Assembly (NCBI RefSeq): GCF_022695595.1
Contig: NZ_CP074380.1
Coordinates: 4,562,501-4,626,500, forward strand
Source of the DNA: Streptomyces sp. MST-110588
Lineage (GTDB): Bacteria > Actinomycetota > Actinomycetes > Streptomycetales > Streptomycetaceae
Length of the DNA stretch: 64,000 nt
Direction: 5' to 3'
The notes beneath the pieces are model-generated. The model was not told the DNA's origin. It searched no databases and saw only the letters and a list, made by a program, of their open reading frames with translations. The stretch's first letter is position 1. Every line of letters begins with the position of its first letter. This document shows positions 8,981 to 16,712 of this stretch, piece by piece. Both the position numbers and the translations under genes were made by a program.

Positions 8981-8995
8981 CTGACGGCCCGTCAG
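8981..8995. promoter_or_regulatory. Putative operator palindrome (site 3)
   Basis: CTGACGGCCCGTCAG. The symmetry extends three bases further on each side (8978-8998), the longest version in the window. It lies just upstream of a TTGACG -35-like hexamer at 8999-9004. Confidence 0.7.
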
Positions 8996-8998
8996 GTA

Positions 8999-9027
8999 TT
9001 GACGGCCCCCGGGCCCGGTGCGAGAGT
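8999..9027 (+). promoter_or_regulatory. Probable promoter of the second LLM operon
   Basis: TTGACG (8999-9004) and GAGAGT (9022-9027) are separated by 17 bases. This pair sits exactly between operators 3 and 4, and initiation would fall a few bases before operator 4. Confidence 0.5.
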
Positions 9028-9037
9028 CGACCGGTAT

Positions 9038-9052
9038 CTGACGGAGCGTCAG
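9038..9052. promoter_or_regulatory. Putative operator palindrome (site 4)
   Basis: CTGACGGAGCGTCAG is a second copy 57 bases downstream of site 3, so the promoter between them is flanked on both sides. Confidence 0.68.
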
Positions 9053-9080
9053 GCACTGTCATCCGGTGTCGGTGAGGACG

Positions 9081-10226
9081 GTGACCGCCGTGGAATTCGG
9101 GCTGTTCGTACAGGGTTATGTGCCCGCCTCGCGGGCCCGGGTCGACCCCCAGGCGGAGCATCACGCGCTGATGGAGGAGACCGAGTACGTCATCCAGGCC
9201 GACCGGAGCGGCTTCAAGTACGCCTGGGCGTCCGAGCACCACTTCCTGGAGGAGTACTCCCACCTCTCCGCGAACGACGTGTACCTGGGCTACCTCGCGC
9301 ACGCCACCGAACGCATCCACCTGGGCTCGGGCATCTTCAACCCGCTGGCCCCGGTGAACCACCCGGTCAAGGTCGCCGAGAAGGCCGCCATGCTCGACCA
9401 CCTCACCGAGGGCCGCTTCGAGTTCGGGACCGGACGGGGCGCCGGCAGCCACGAGATCCTCGGCTTCATGCCGGGCGTCACCGACATGAACCACACCAAG
9501 GAGCTGTGGGAGGAGACCATCGCGGAGTTCCCCAGGATGTGGCTCCAGGACGAGTACCAGGGCTTCGAGGGCAAGCACTGGCAGTTGCCGCCGCGCAAGG
9601 TCCTGCCCAAGCCGTACGGGAGGTCCCACCCGGCGATGTGGTACGCCGCCGGGTCGCCGTCCTCGTACGCCATGGCGGGGAAGAAGGGGCTGGGGGTGCT
9701 CGGCTTCAGCGTGCAGAAGGTCGCCGACATGGAGTGGGTGGTGGAGTCCTACAAGACGGCGGTCCGGGAGGCCGAGGCCGTCGGTGACTTCGTCAACGAC
9801 AACGTGATGGTCACCTCGACGGCGATCTGCGCGGAGACCCACGAGAAGGCCGTGCGGATAGCGGTCGGCGGCGGGCTGAACTACCTCCAGTCGCTGCTGT
9901 TCCGCTACCACGACACCTTCCCGCGCCCCGAGGGCATACCGCGCTGGCCGGAACTGCTGCCGGAGTACACCGAGGAGATCATCGAGCTGCTGATCGCGGA
10001 GGAGCTGATGATCTGCGGCGACCCGGACGAGGTCTACCGGCAGTGCAAGCGGTGGGACCAGGCGGGCGCCGACCAGCTCTCCTTCGGGCTGCCCATCGGG
10101 ATCCCGTACGAGGACACCATGAACACGATCAGGCTGATCGGGGAGCACGTCATCCCCAAGATCGATACGGACCCGGTGCACCGTACGACGCGCTTCCGGC
10201 AGGCCGCCGCGGCGGCGGCCGGCTGA
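9081..10226 (+). CDS. LLM-class flavin-dependent oxidoreductase
   Basis: A 381-residue bacterial luciferase-like monooxygenase. Blocks EFGLFVQGYVPASRA, ASEHHFLEEYSHLS, HLGSGIFNPLAPVNHPVKVAEKAAMLDHLTEGRFEFGTGRGAG and FGLPIGIPYEDTMNTIRLIGEHVIP are characteristic of the family. The type resembles alkanal or alkane monooxygenase-like proteins that use reduced flavin, distinct from the shorter F420-like paralogues at 7.0 and 15.7 kb. Three in-frame GTGs (9066, 9081, 9090) are possible; 9081 has GAGG at a workable distance. It is the first gene after the double operator, followed 14 bases later by the D-aminoacylase-like gene. Confidence 0.9.
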   Translation: MTAVEFGLFVQGYVPASRARVDPQAEHHALMEETEYVIQADRSGFKYAWASEHHFLEEYSHLSANDVYLGYLAHATERIHLGSGIFNPLAPVNHPVKVAEKAAMLDHLTEGRFEFGTGRGAGSHEILGFMPGVTDMNHTKELWEETIAEFPRMWLQDEYQGFEGKHWQLPPRKVLPKPYGRSHPAMWYAAGSPSSYAMAGKKGLGVLGFSVQKVADMEWVVESYKTAVREAEAVGDFVNDNVMVTSTAICAETHEKAVRIAVGGGLNYLQSLLFRYHDTFPRPEGIPRWPELLPEYTEEIIELLIAEELMICGDPDEVYRQCKRWDQAGADQLSFGLPIGIPYEDTMNTIRLIGEHVIPKIDTDPVHRTTRFRQAAAAAAG

Positions 10227-10240
10227 GGGGAGGCCGCGGA

Positions 10241-11980
10241 ATGCTCGACCACCTCGTCACGGGCGCGACCGTCGTGGACGGCAGCGGCGCCCCGGCGTAC
10301 GTCGCCGATGTCGGCATACGGGGCGGGCGGATCGCCGTCGTCACCGCGCCCGGCCGCACCGCCGAACCGGCCCGTACCCAACAAGACGCCCAGGGGCTCG
10401 TCCTGGCCCCCGGGTTCGTCGACCCCCACACCCACTACGACGCACAGCTCTTCTGGGACCCCTACGCCACCCCCTCGATGCACCACGGCGTGACCACCGT
10501 CGTCGGCGGCAACTGCGGCTTCACCCTGGCCCCCCTGAACCCCCGGCGCCCCCAGGACGCCGACTACACCCGGCGGATGATGAGCCGGGTCGAGGGCATG
10601 TCGCTGGCCGCGCTGGAAGAGGGCGCGCCCTGGACCTGGCACACCTTCGGCGACTACCTGGACGCGCTGGAGGGCCGGATCGCCGTCAACGCCGGCTTCA
10701 TGGCCGGGCACTGCGCGCTGCGCCGCCATGTGATGGGGCCGGACGCGGTGGGCGGACAGCCGACGCCCGGCCAACTGGACAGCATGGTGGGGCTGCTGCA
10801 CGAGGCGATGGACGCCGGGGCCTGGGGACTGTCGACGACCCGGTCCTCGACGCACTCCGACGGCGACGGCCGGCCGGTGGCCTCCCGGCACGCCGGGCCC
10901 GCGGAGCTGCTGGCCCTGGCCCGGGCCGTCGGCGAACACCAGGGCACACAACTGGAGGCGATCGTCACCGGATGCCTGGACCGGTTCTCCGACGCCGAGA
11001 TCGACCTGCTGGTGGACCTGACGGCGGCGGCCGGACGCCCGCTGAACTGGAACGTCCTGACGATCGACGCGGCGGTCCCGGAGCGGGTGCCGCGCCAGCT
11101 CCTGCCCAGCGAGCGGGCGCGCCGCGCGCAGGGCCGCATCGTGGCACTGACCATGCCGATCCTGACGCCGATGAACATGTCGCTGGGCACCTACTGTGCG
11201 CTGAACCTGATCCCCGGCTGGGGCGAGATCCTGGCGCTGCCGGTCCCCGAACGGATCGCCGCGCTGCGCCGCCAGGACGTACGGAGCCGGATGCTGGCGC
11301 ACGCCGACAGCGAGGAGGCCGGGGTCTTCCGCCGGCTGGCACGCTTCGACCGGTACGTCATCGGTGACACCTACAGCGAGGCCAACCGGGGGCTCACCGG
11401 GCGGGTGGTGGGCGAGATCGCCGCCGAGCGCGGCCAGGACCCCTTCGCGTGCCTGGTGGAGATCTGCGCACGGGACGAACTGCGGACCGTACTGTGGCCG
11501 ATGCCGACCGACAACGACCCGGCGAGCTGGGAGCTGCGGCGCCGGACCTGGGAGCACGAGGACGTCCTGCTCGGCGGGTCCGACGCGGGGGCGCACCTGG
11601 ACCGGATGTGCGGCGCCCCGTACACCACCCGCTTCCTCGGCGACTGTCTGCGCGGCCGGAAGCTGACCGGGCTGGAGGACGCCGTGAAGATGCTCACGGA
11701 CGACCCGGCCCGCCTCTTCGGGCTCCGCGACCGGGGCCGTATCGCCATCGGCCACCACGCCGACCTGGTGCTCTTCGACCCGGCGCGGATCGACGCCGGG
11801 CCGGCCACGCTGGTGCACGACCTGCCGGGCGGCGGCCCCCGGCTGGACTCGCGGGCGGCGGGGATCGTCAGCGTACGGGTCAACGGGGTGGAGACGGTCC
11901 GGGAGGACGAGGTGACCGGGGCGACGCCGGGGACGGTGCTGCGCTCGGGCCGGGACACCAGGTCGGTGGACACGCGGTGA
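10241..11980 (+). CDS. N-acyl-D-amino-acid deacylase-like amidohydrolase
   Basis: A 579-residue amidohydrolase-3 family protein of the D-aminoacylase group. It begins with the typical beta-sandwich strand (HLVTGATVVDGSGAPAYVADVGIRGGRIAVV). The metal motif DPHTHYDAQLFWDP is near residue 62, VTTVVGGNCGFTLAP follows, and the C-terminal segment GRIAIGHHADLVLFDPARI is conserved. The family removes acyl groups from N-acyl-D-amino acids, but many homologues in catabolic clusters have unknown amide or cyclic substrates, so the exact reaction is open. It has a strong ribosome binding site (GAGGGGAGG). Confidence 0.88.
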   Translation: MLDHLVTGATVVDGSGAPAYVADVGIRGGRIAVVTAPGRTAEPARTQQDAQGLVLAPGFVDPHTHYDAQLFWDPYATPSMHHGVTTVVGGNCGFTLAPLNPRRPQDADYTRRMMSRVEGMSLAALEEGAPWTWHTFGDYLDALEGRIAVNAGFMAGHCALRRHVMGPDAVGGQPTPGQLDSMVGLLHEAMDAGAWGLSTTRSSTHSDGDGRPVASRHAGPAELLALARAVGEHQGTQLEAIVTGCLDRFSDAEIDLLVDLTAAAGRPLNWNVLTIDAAVPERVPRQLLPSERARRAQGRIVALTMPILTPMNMSLGTYCALNLIPGWGEILALPVPERIAALRRQDVRSRMLAHADSEEAGVFRRLARFDRYVIGDTYSEANRGLTGRVVGEIAAERGQDPFACLVEICARDELRTVLWPMPTDNDPASWELRRRTWEHEDVLLGGSDAGAHLDRMCGAPYTTRFLGDCLRGRKLTGLEDAVKMLTDDPARLFGLRDRGRIAIGHHADLVLFDPARIDAGPATLVHDLPGGGPRLDSRAAGIVSVRVNGVETVREDEVTGATPGTVLRSGRDTRSVDTR

Positions 11981-12068
11981 CGGGCGGTTCGCGGTGATGG
12001 GCGGGCGCCGGGTGGCAGATGGGACTGCGGTGACGGGTGGGCCTGGGGTGACGGGCGGTTCGTGGTGA
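11977..12068. repeat. Imperfect direct repeats between deacylase and aldehyde dehydrogenase genes
   Basis: GTGACGGGCGGTTCG followed by a GGTGA end occurs at 11977-11997 and again at 12048-12068, with a shorter GTGACGGGTGGGC copy between. They are not palindromes and differ from the operator sites. Confidence 0.5.
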
Positions 12069-12097
12069 GGGGAGAGGGGCCAACCGGGGAGGGCCTG

Positions 12098-13567
12098 GTG
12101 AAGGAGGGGCAGCGGCTGTTCATCGGCGGGGAGTGGGTCGAACCCGAGCGCGGCTACTACGAGGTGGTGGATCCGGCGGCCGAGGAGGTCGTGGGGTACG
12201 CACCGGAGGCGGGCCGGGCGCAGGTGTACGCGGCGGCGGGCGCGGCCCGCGAGGCGTTCGGGACCTGGTCGCGTACGGCCCCGGAGGAGCGGGCCCGCGT
12301 CCTGGACCGCACGGCCGAACTGATCCGCCGGGACGCCGCCGCGTCAGTGCCGCTGGCCCGCGCCGAGACCGGCGCGACGACCGCGACCGTGCGCGGGATG
12401 CAGGTCGCGGTGGCCGCCGCGCGCTTTCGCCGCTACGCGCGCGGCGCGCTGGAGCCGGTGGAGAGCGGACTGCCGCCGCAGATCAACGAGGCGTCGGCGA
12501 TGGGCCGGGCGGGCATCGTGGGCGCCCTGGCGGTCCGCCGCCCGGTCGGCGTGGTCACCTGCATCACCTCGTACAACAACCCCTTGGCCAACGCCGCGGG
12601 CAAGATCGCACCTGCCCTGGCCATGGGCAACACGGTCCTGGTCAAGCCGGCGCCGCAGGACCCGCTGTCGGTCTACCGGATGGCCGGCTTCCTCCAGCAG
12701 GCGCTGGAGGAAGCCGGGGCGCCCCGGGGCGTGGTCAACGTGGTCGGCGGCGCGGAGAGTGGGGTCGGCGAGGCGGCGGTGGACGCGCCGGAGGTGGACA
12801 TGGTGAGCTTCACCGGGTCCACGGCCGTCGGGTGCCGGATCGGCGAGGTCTGCGGACGGGCCGTCAAGCGCCAGTTGCTGGAGCTGGGCGGCAAGGGCGC
12901 GGCGCTGGTCTTCGACGACGCGGACTTGGGCGCCGCGGTGTCCGGCATCGGCACCACCTTCGCGTTCTACAGCGGGCAGATCTGTACGGCGCCGACGCGG
13001 GTGCTGGCCCAGCGCGGCATCCACGACCGGCTGGTGACGGAGCTGGCCCGGTACGCCTGTCGCCTGCACGTCGGGGACCCGGCGGAACCCGGCACGGTGG
13101 TCGGGCCGGTCATCTCCGCCGCCCACCGGGACCGCATCGAGACCTACGTCGAACTGGGCCGCAAGGAGGGCGCGCGCCTGCTCACGGGCGGCGAACGCCC
13201 CGCCCACCGCCGGGGCTTCTACGTGGCCCCCACCCTCTTCACGGACTGCACACCCACGATGCGGGTGGTCCGGGAGGAGATCTTCGGCCCGGTCGTGGTG
13301 GTCCTCCCCTTCGACGACGAGGAAGAGGCCGTCGCCCTGGCCAACGACACCGACTACGGACTGCTGGACTACGTGTGGTCCGGTGATGTCGCCCGCGCCT
13401 TCCGGGTGGCCGGACGCCTGCGCGCGGGCGGCGTCGGCATCAACACCGTCGCCCGCAACATGGAGGCCCCCTTCGGCGGCTTCAAACGCAGCGGCGTGGG
13501 CCGCGACACCGGCTCGTACGCGCTGCACGCCTACAGCGAGACGCAGGCGGTGGTGTGGCCGGGCTGA
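12098..13567 (+). CDS. Aldehyde dehydrogenase family protein
   Basis: A 489-residue NAD(P)-dependent aldehyde dehydrogenase, oxidising an aldehyde to the acid. The catalytic Glu lies in ELGGKGAALVFDDAD (near residue 261) and the catalytic Cys in YSGQICTAPTRV (near 295). The cofactor segment TSYNNPLANAAGKIAPALAMGN and FTGSTAVG are intact. The GTG at 12098 follows GGGGAGG by 5 bases; an upstream in-frame GTG at 12062 would add twelve poorly conserved residues. It is the last gene of the run, and its acid product could feed the acyl-CoA synthetase at the left edge; that link is inference. Confidence 0.92.
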   Translation: MKEGQRLFIGGEWVEPERGYYEVVDPAAEEVVGYAPEAGRAQVYAAAGAAREAFGTWSRTAPEERARVLDRTAELIRRDAAASVPLARAETGATTATVRGMQVAVAAARFRRYARGALEPVESGLPPQINEASAMGRAGIVGALAVRRPVGVVTCITSYNNPLANAAGKIAPALAMGNTVLVKPAPQDPLSVYRMAGFLQQALEEAGAPRGVVNVVGGAESGVGEAAVDAPEVDMVSFTGSTAVGCRIGEVCGRAVKRQLLELGGKGAALVFDDADLGAAVSGIGTTFAFYSGQICTAPTRVLAQRGIHDRLVTELARYACRLHVGDPAEPGTVVGPVISAAHRDRIETYVELGRKEGARLLTGGERPAHRRGFYVAPTLFTDCTPTMRVVREEIFGPVVVVLPFDDEEEAVALANDTDYGLLDYVWSGDVARAFRVAGRLRAGGVGINTVARNMEAPFGGFKRSGVGRDTGSYALHAYSETQAVVWPG

Positions 13568-14035
13568 GACAGACAGGGCTGTGGCCGGGCTGAGCCGGGT
13601 CGAGGCCGCACGGCCATCCCGCACCCGCCCCACCGTCCCTCAACCGCCCGGAGCGCCGTTCCCGTAGGTCACCCCGTCCAGAGCGCCGTTCCCGTGGGCC
13701 GCCCCGTCCGGAGCGTCGTTCCCGTGGGCCGCCCCGTCCGGAGCGTCGTTCCCGTAGGTCACCCCACCCGGAACGGCCTCCGCGCGGATCAACCGGCCAG
13801 AACGGTCTTCGGGCCGCCCGGACCACCCGCACCGACCGGGACGAGCTGCCACAACTGGCGGCCCCGGTCCGGCTGGACGCCGAGGGAAAGCCCGCTCTTC
13901 CGGCGCCGGAGGAGGAACGCCGGGGTCACCTCCGGCCGTACGGCGTGTGGCGTGTGGCGTGCGGCGTGTGGCGCGGCGGGCACGGCTCACGGAGGAAGGG
14001 GGCGGGCAGTCCGGACCGCCCTGGGTCCCGCCCGG
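13568..14035. other. Intergenic region with tandem repeats
   Basis: There is no credible gene between the aldehyde dehydrogenase and the convergent PHP gene. It holds the 30-bp tandem array (13651-13770), then degenerate GC-rich sequence and a short GCGTGTGGC-type repeat near 13943-13975. Apparent reading frames across the array show no codon-like substitution pattern. Confidence 0.6.
13651..13770. repeat. 30-bp tandem repeat, 4 full copies plus a decayed fifth
   Basis: Units begin GAGCGCCGTTCCCGT or GAGCGTCGTTCCCGT and are exactly 30 bases long, at 13651, 13681, 13711 and 13741; a degenerate copy starts at 13771. Differences between copies fall at all three codon phases, so the array is unlikely to be translated. 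Units abut with no spacer, so it is not a CRISPR. Confidence 0.85.
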
Positions 14036-15558
14036 TCAGGCCCGGCCCAGGAAGACCGGGTTGGTGAGGGCGGCCATGGGGCCGGGGAAGCCCTGGGTGA
14101 CCGGTGGGTGACGGACTTCGGCGCGTATGTATGTCGCGTAATCGGCCGTGGTCTGCCATTGGACCGTGGCCGTTCCCGAAGCCGGCAGGGCGGTCCAGTA
14201 CAGGCGGCCCTGGTCGGTGACGAAGTGGGCCGTGCAGCCGGGGACGCCGGAGACCTCCAGGCGGGCGGTGATCCGGGCGCCGCGGGCCACCGGCAGTCGC
14301 TCGCCGATGCCGGCGTGTTCCCCCTTGGGGCCGCTGACGGAGAAGGACAGCTCGACCTCCGAGGACTCGGCGATCCAGACGCGACCGGACCGGATGCCCT
14401 CCTGGATGGCGCGCCGGGTGAGGTCGTCGGCCAGGACGACGGTCTGCGGCAGGCCGATGACGTCCGGGTCACGGTGGGCGTCGCTGTGGCCGACGGCCGG
14501 CAGCCAGCGGCCTCGGCCGTGTGTGTGGGCCACCAGTGCGTTGTCCCACTCGGCGAGGGCGACCTCGTCCTCGGGGCCGTACGGGCCGTTCCACACCTCG
14601 ACCGCGTCGGCCTCCTCGAAGCCGAACTTCCAGTTGCAGCCGATGCACGTGGCGTGTGGGTGGGCGGGATGACCAGGCCGCCCGCCCGGCGGATCGCGCG
14701 GGCGTACCGGCCGAAGGCGTGGTCCCGGGCGCGGTAGCGCCAGTCGATGAAGACGCCGGGGTCCGTGCCCATCGCGACCACGTGGCCGTTGCGCGTGGTG
14801 ACCTCCTCGCCGGTGAGGATGAGCAGGTCATCGCCCCACAGGCCGTCCCACGCCCGGTGCGCGGAGGTGGTGTTGTGCTCGGAGGAGTTGATGAAGTCCA
14901 GTCCGGCGGCGCGGGCCAGCGCCGCGATCTGCGCCGGGGTGCGCTTGCCGTCCGAATAGACGCTGTGCAGGTGGTTGTCGCCCCGGTACCAGGCCCGGCC
15001 GCGGCCCTTGGCGCGCTCGGGAGGGTAGACGGGCTCGGGCGTCCGGCCGGACGGCCCGTACCGCAGGGTGATCGTGACCTCGTACCGCATCCCCTGCGGG
15101 GCGACGGTGTACGGGCCGAGCACCACGTGCCAGGTGCCGGGACCGACGGGGCCGGGGAGGTAGCCGGGCGTGGCCCGCTCCGCGCTGATGGCGAACTCCG
15201 TACGCGCCCCGCCCGACCAGCCGCGGAAGCCCGCCCCGCCCAGGTCCGTGCCCCGCTCGTCGAAGATCCCGATGTCACAGGCGTTGCCGGCGGTGCCTTC
15301 GGGGACGGCGGGCCGGTCGTAGGTGTAGGAGACGGCGATCTCGCGTACGCCACGCGGCACTTCAACCGGTAGGTAGACGAAGTCGGGGGCGCCCGTGGGC
15401 AGATGGCCCACGACCGTACGGGTCTGCTCCGCGCCCTCCGGACGGTCGGCCGGACGGTCGGCCCCGGGCGCCGCGTCGGCGAAGCTCACAGGGCCGAGCG
15501 TAAGCGCGCCCGCCGCGCCCGCGACAGCCGTCAGCCGCAGAATGTCTCGCCGGTCCAT
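14036..15558 (-). pseudogene. Tat-exported PHP/CehA-type metallohydrolase, frame-shifted
   Basis: The start MDRRDILRLTAVAGAAGAL is a twin-arginine signal with an Ala-rich cleavage region (FADAAPG), so the protein would be exported folded. A PHP-like metal site follows: DNHLHSVYSDG (near residue 200) and SSEHNTTS, with TGEEVTT, a pattern of the CehA/McbA hydrolases. Near 14662-14668 the frame breaks: reading passes from GGLVIPP into nonsense, while a +1 shift restores HPHATCIGCNWKFGF and continues through EVWNGPYGPEDEVALAEWDN to the stop at 14036. One missing base explains it, either a real mutation or a sequencing error in a G/C run. The ATG at 15558 has GAGGGGG upstream. Role unknown; phosphoesterase or similar. 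Confidence 0.8.
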
Positions 15559-15719
15559 TCCTGCCCCCTCAAGCGTCGGGTGTGCCGTGATGCGTCGTAC
15601 GCAGCTCGTGAAAACTGTTGTACGCGCGTGTGACACGCAGGGAAAGGGCTGTGGATAACTCGCGGACGGTGGGGCAACATGCGGTCACCCACTCGCCTGA
15701 CGCGAAAGGTGCGCCCAGC

Positions 15720-16544
15720 ATGCGGATCGCGACCACGATCTTCCTGACCGACGAGACGATCCGGCCCGACCGGCTGGCCCGTGAGCTGGAGCAGCGTGGA
15801 TTCGACGGCCTCTACCTCCCCGAACACACCCACATCCCGGCGAGCCGCGAGACGCCCGCTCCCATGGGGGAGCCGCTGCCGCGCGAGTACGGGCGCACAC
15901 TGGACCCGTTCGTGGCCCTGGGCCAGGCCGCCGCCGTCACCGAACGGCTCGGCGTCGGCACCGGGATCACCCTGGTCGCCCAGCACGATCCGGTCGTGCT
16001 GGCCAAGCAGATCGCCACCCTGGACTTCCTCTCCGGCGGCCGTTTCACCCTGGGTGTCGGCTTCGGCTGGAACGTAGAGGAGGCCGCCGACCACGGCGTG
16101 AAGTGGTCGGCCCGGCGGGAGCTGACGCGGGACCGGATGGCCCTGATGCGCGCGCTGTGGGCCGACCGGCCGACCGCTTATGAGGGGGAGTTCGGTTCCG
16201 TACGGGCTTCGCTCGCCCACCCCAAGCCGGTCAAGGGCGCGCCGCGGACACTGGTCGGCGGCGCCGCGGGCCCCAAGCTCTTCGCGCAGGTGACGGAGTA
16301 CGCGGACGGCTGGCTGCCGATCGGCGGGAGCGGGCTGGGCGAGAGCGTGCCGGTGCTGCGCCGGGTGTGGTCGCAAGCCGGGCGTCAGGGGGAGCCGCTG
16401 GTGGTGCCGTACGGGGTCCGGCCCTCCCCCGGGAAGCTGGCGCGCTTCCGGGAGCTGGGGGTCAAGGAGGTCGTGCTGCAACTGCCGTCGGCCGGCGAGG
16501 CGGAGGTGCTGCGGACGCTGGACGACTACGCCCAGTACCTTTGA
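15720..16544 (+). CDS. LLM-class F420-dependent oxidoreductase (TIGR03619-like)
   Basis: A 274-residue luciferase-like enzyme of the F420-dependent type. YLPEHTHIPASRETP, TGITLVAQHDPVVLAKQIATLDFLSGGRFTLGVGFGWN and TRTLVGG-like substrate-side blocks are clear. It is divergent from the PHP gene, with about 160 bases between. The ATG at 15720 has AAAGG 9 bases upstream. It is followed, 168 bases later, by fbiC, the gene for the deazaflavin core of its presumed cofactor. Substrate unknown. Confidence 0.88.
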   Translation: MRIATTIFLTDETIRPDRLARELEQRGFDGLYLPEHTHIPASRETPAPMGEPLPREYGRTLDPFVALGQAAAVTERLGVGTGITLVAQHDPVVLAKQIATLDFLSGGRFTLGVGFGWNVEEAADHGVKWSARRELTRDRMALMRALWADRPTAYEGEFGSVRASLAHPKPVKGAPRTLVGGAAGPKLFAQVTEYADGWLPIGGSGLGESVPVLRRVWSQAGRQGEPLVVPYGVRPSPGKLARFRELGVKEVVLQLPSAGEAEVLRTLDDYAQYL

Positions 16545-16712
16545 CGCCGTGCGGCTGTCATGGCTGCCGCCTGGGAAGGAAGGCGGCTCCCACGTGGCCG
16601 GGGCTGCTCGGCGACCCTACCGGAGGTGACCTCCGTATGGCGTGATCAGTGGCACACCGTCAGCCGCGGGCCACACACCTGCGCCGTCGTCGCACGCTCG
16701 TATCCTCGGAGG

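Noticed and set aside
13651..13770. CRISPR array
   Set aside because: Units are directly adjacent with no variable spacers, and no cas genes are present in the window.
13640..13990. A minus-strand frame with repeated ten-residue units (G-N-D-A-P-D-G type) over the 30-bp array
   Set aside because: Any 30-bp repeat gives a repeated peptide in all frames. Differences between copies are not biased to third positions, and there is no ribosome binding site or conserved start.
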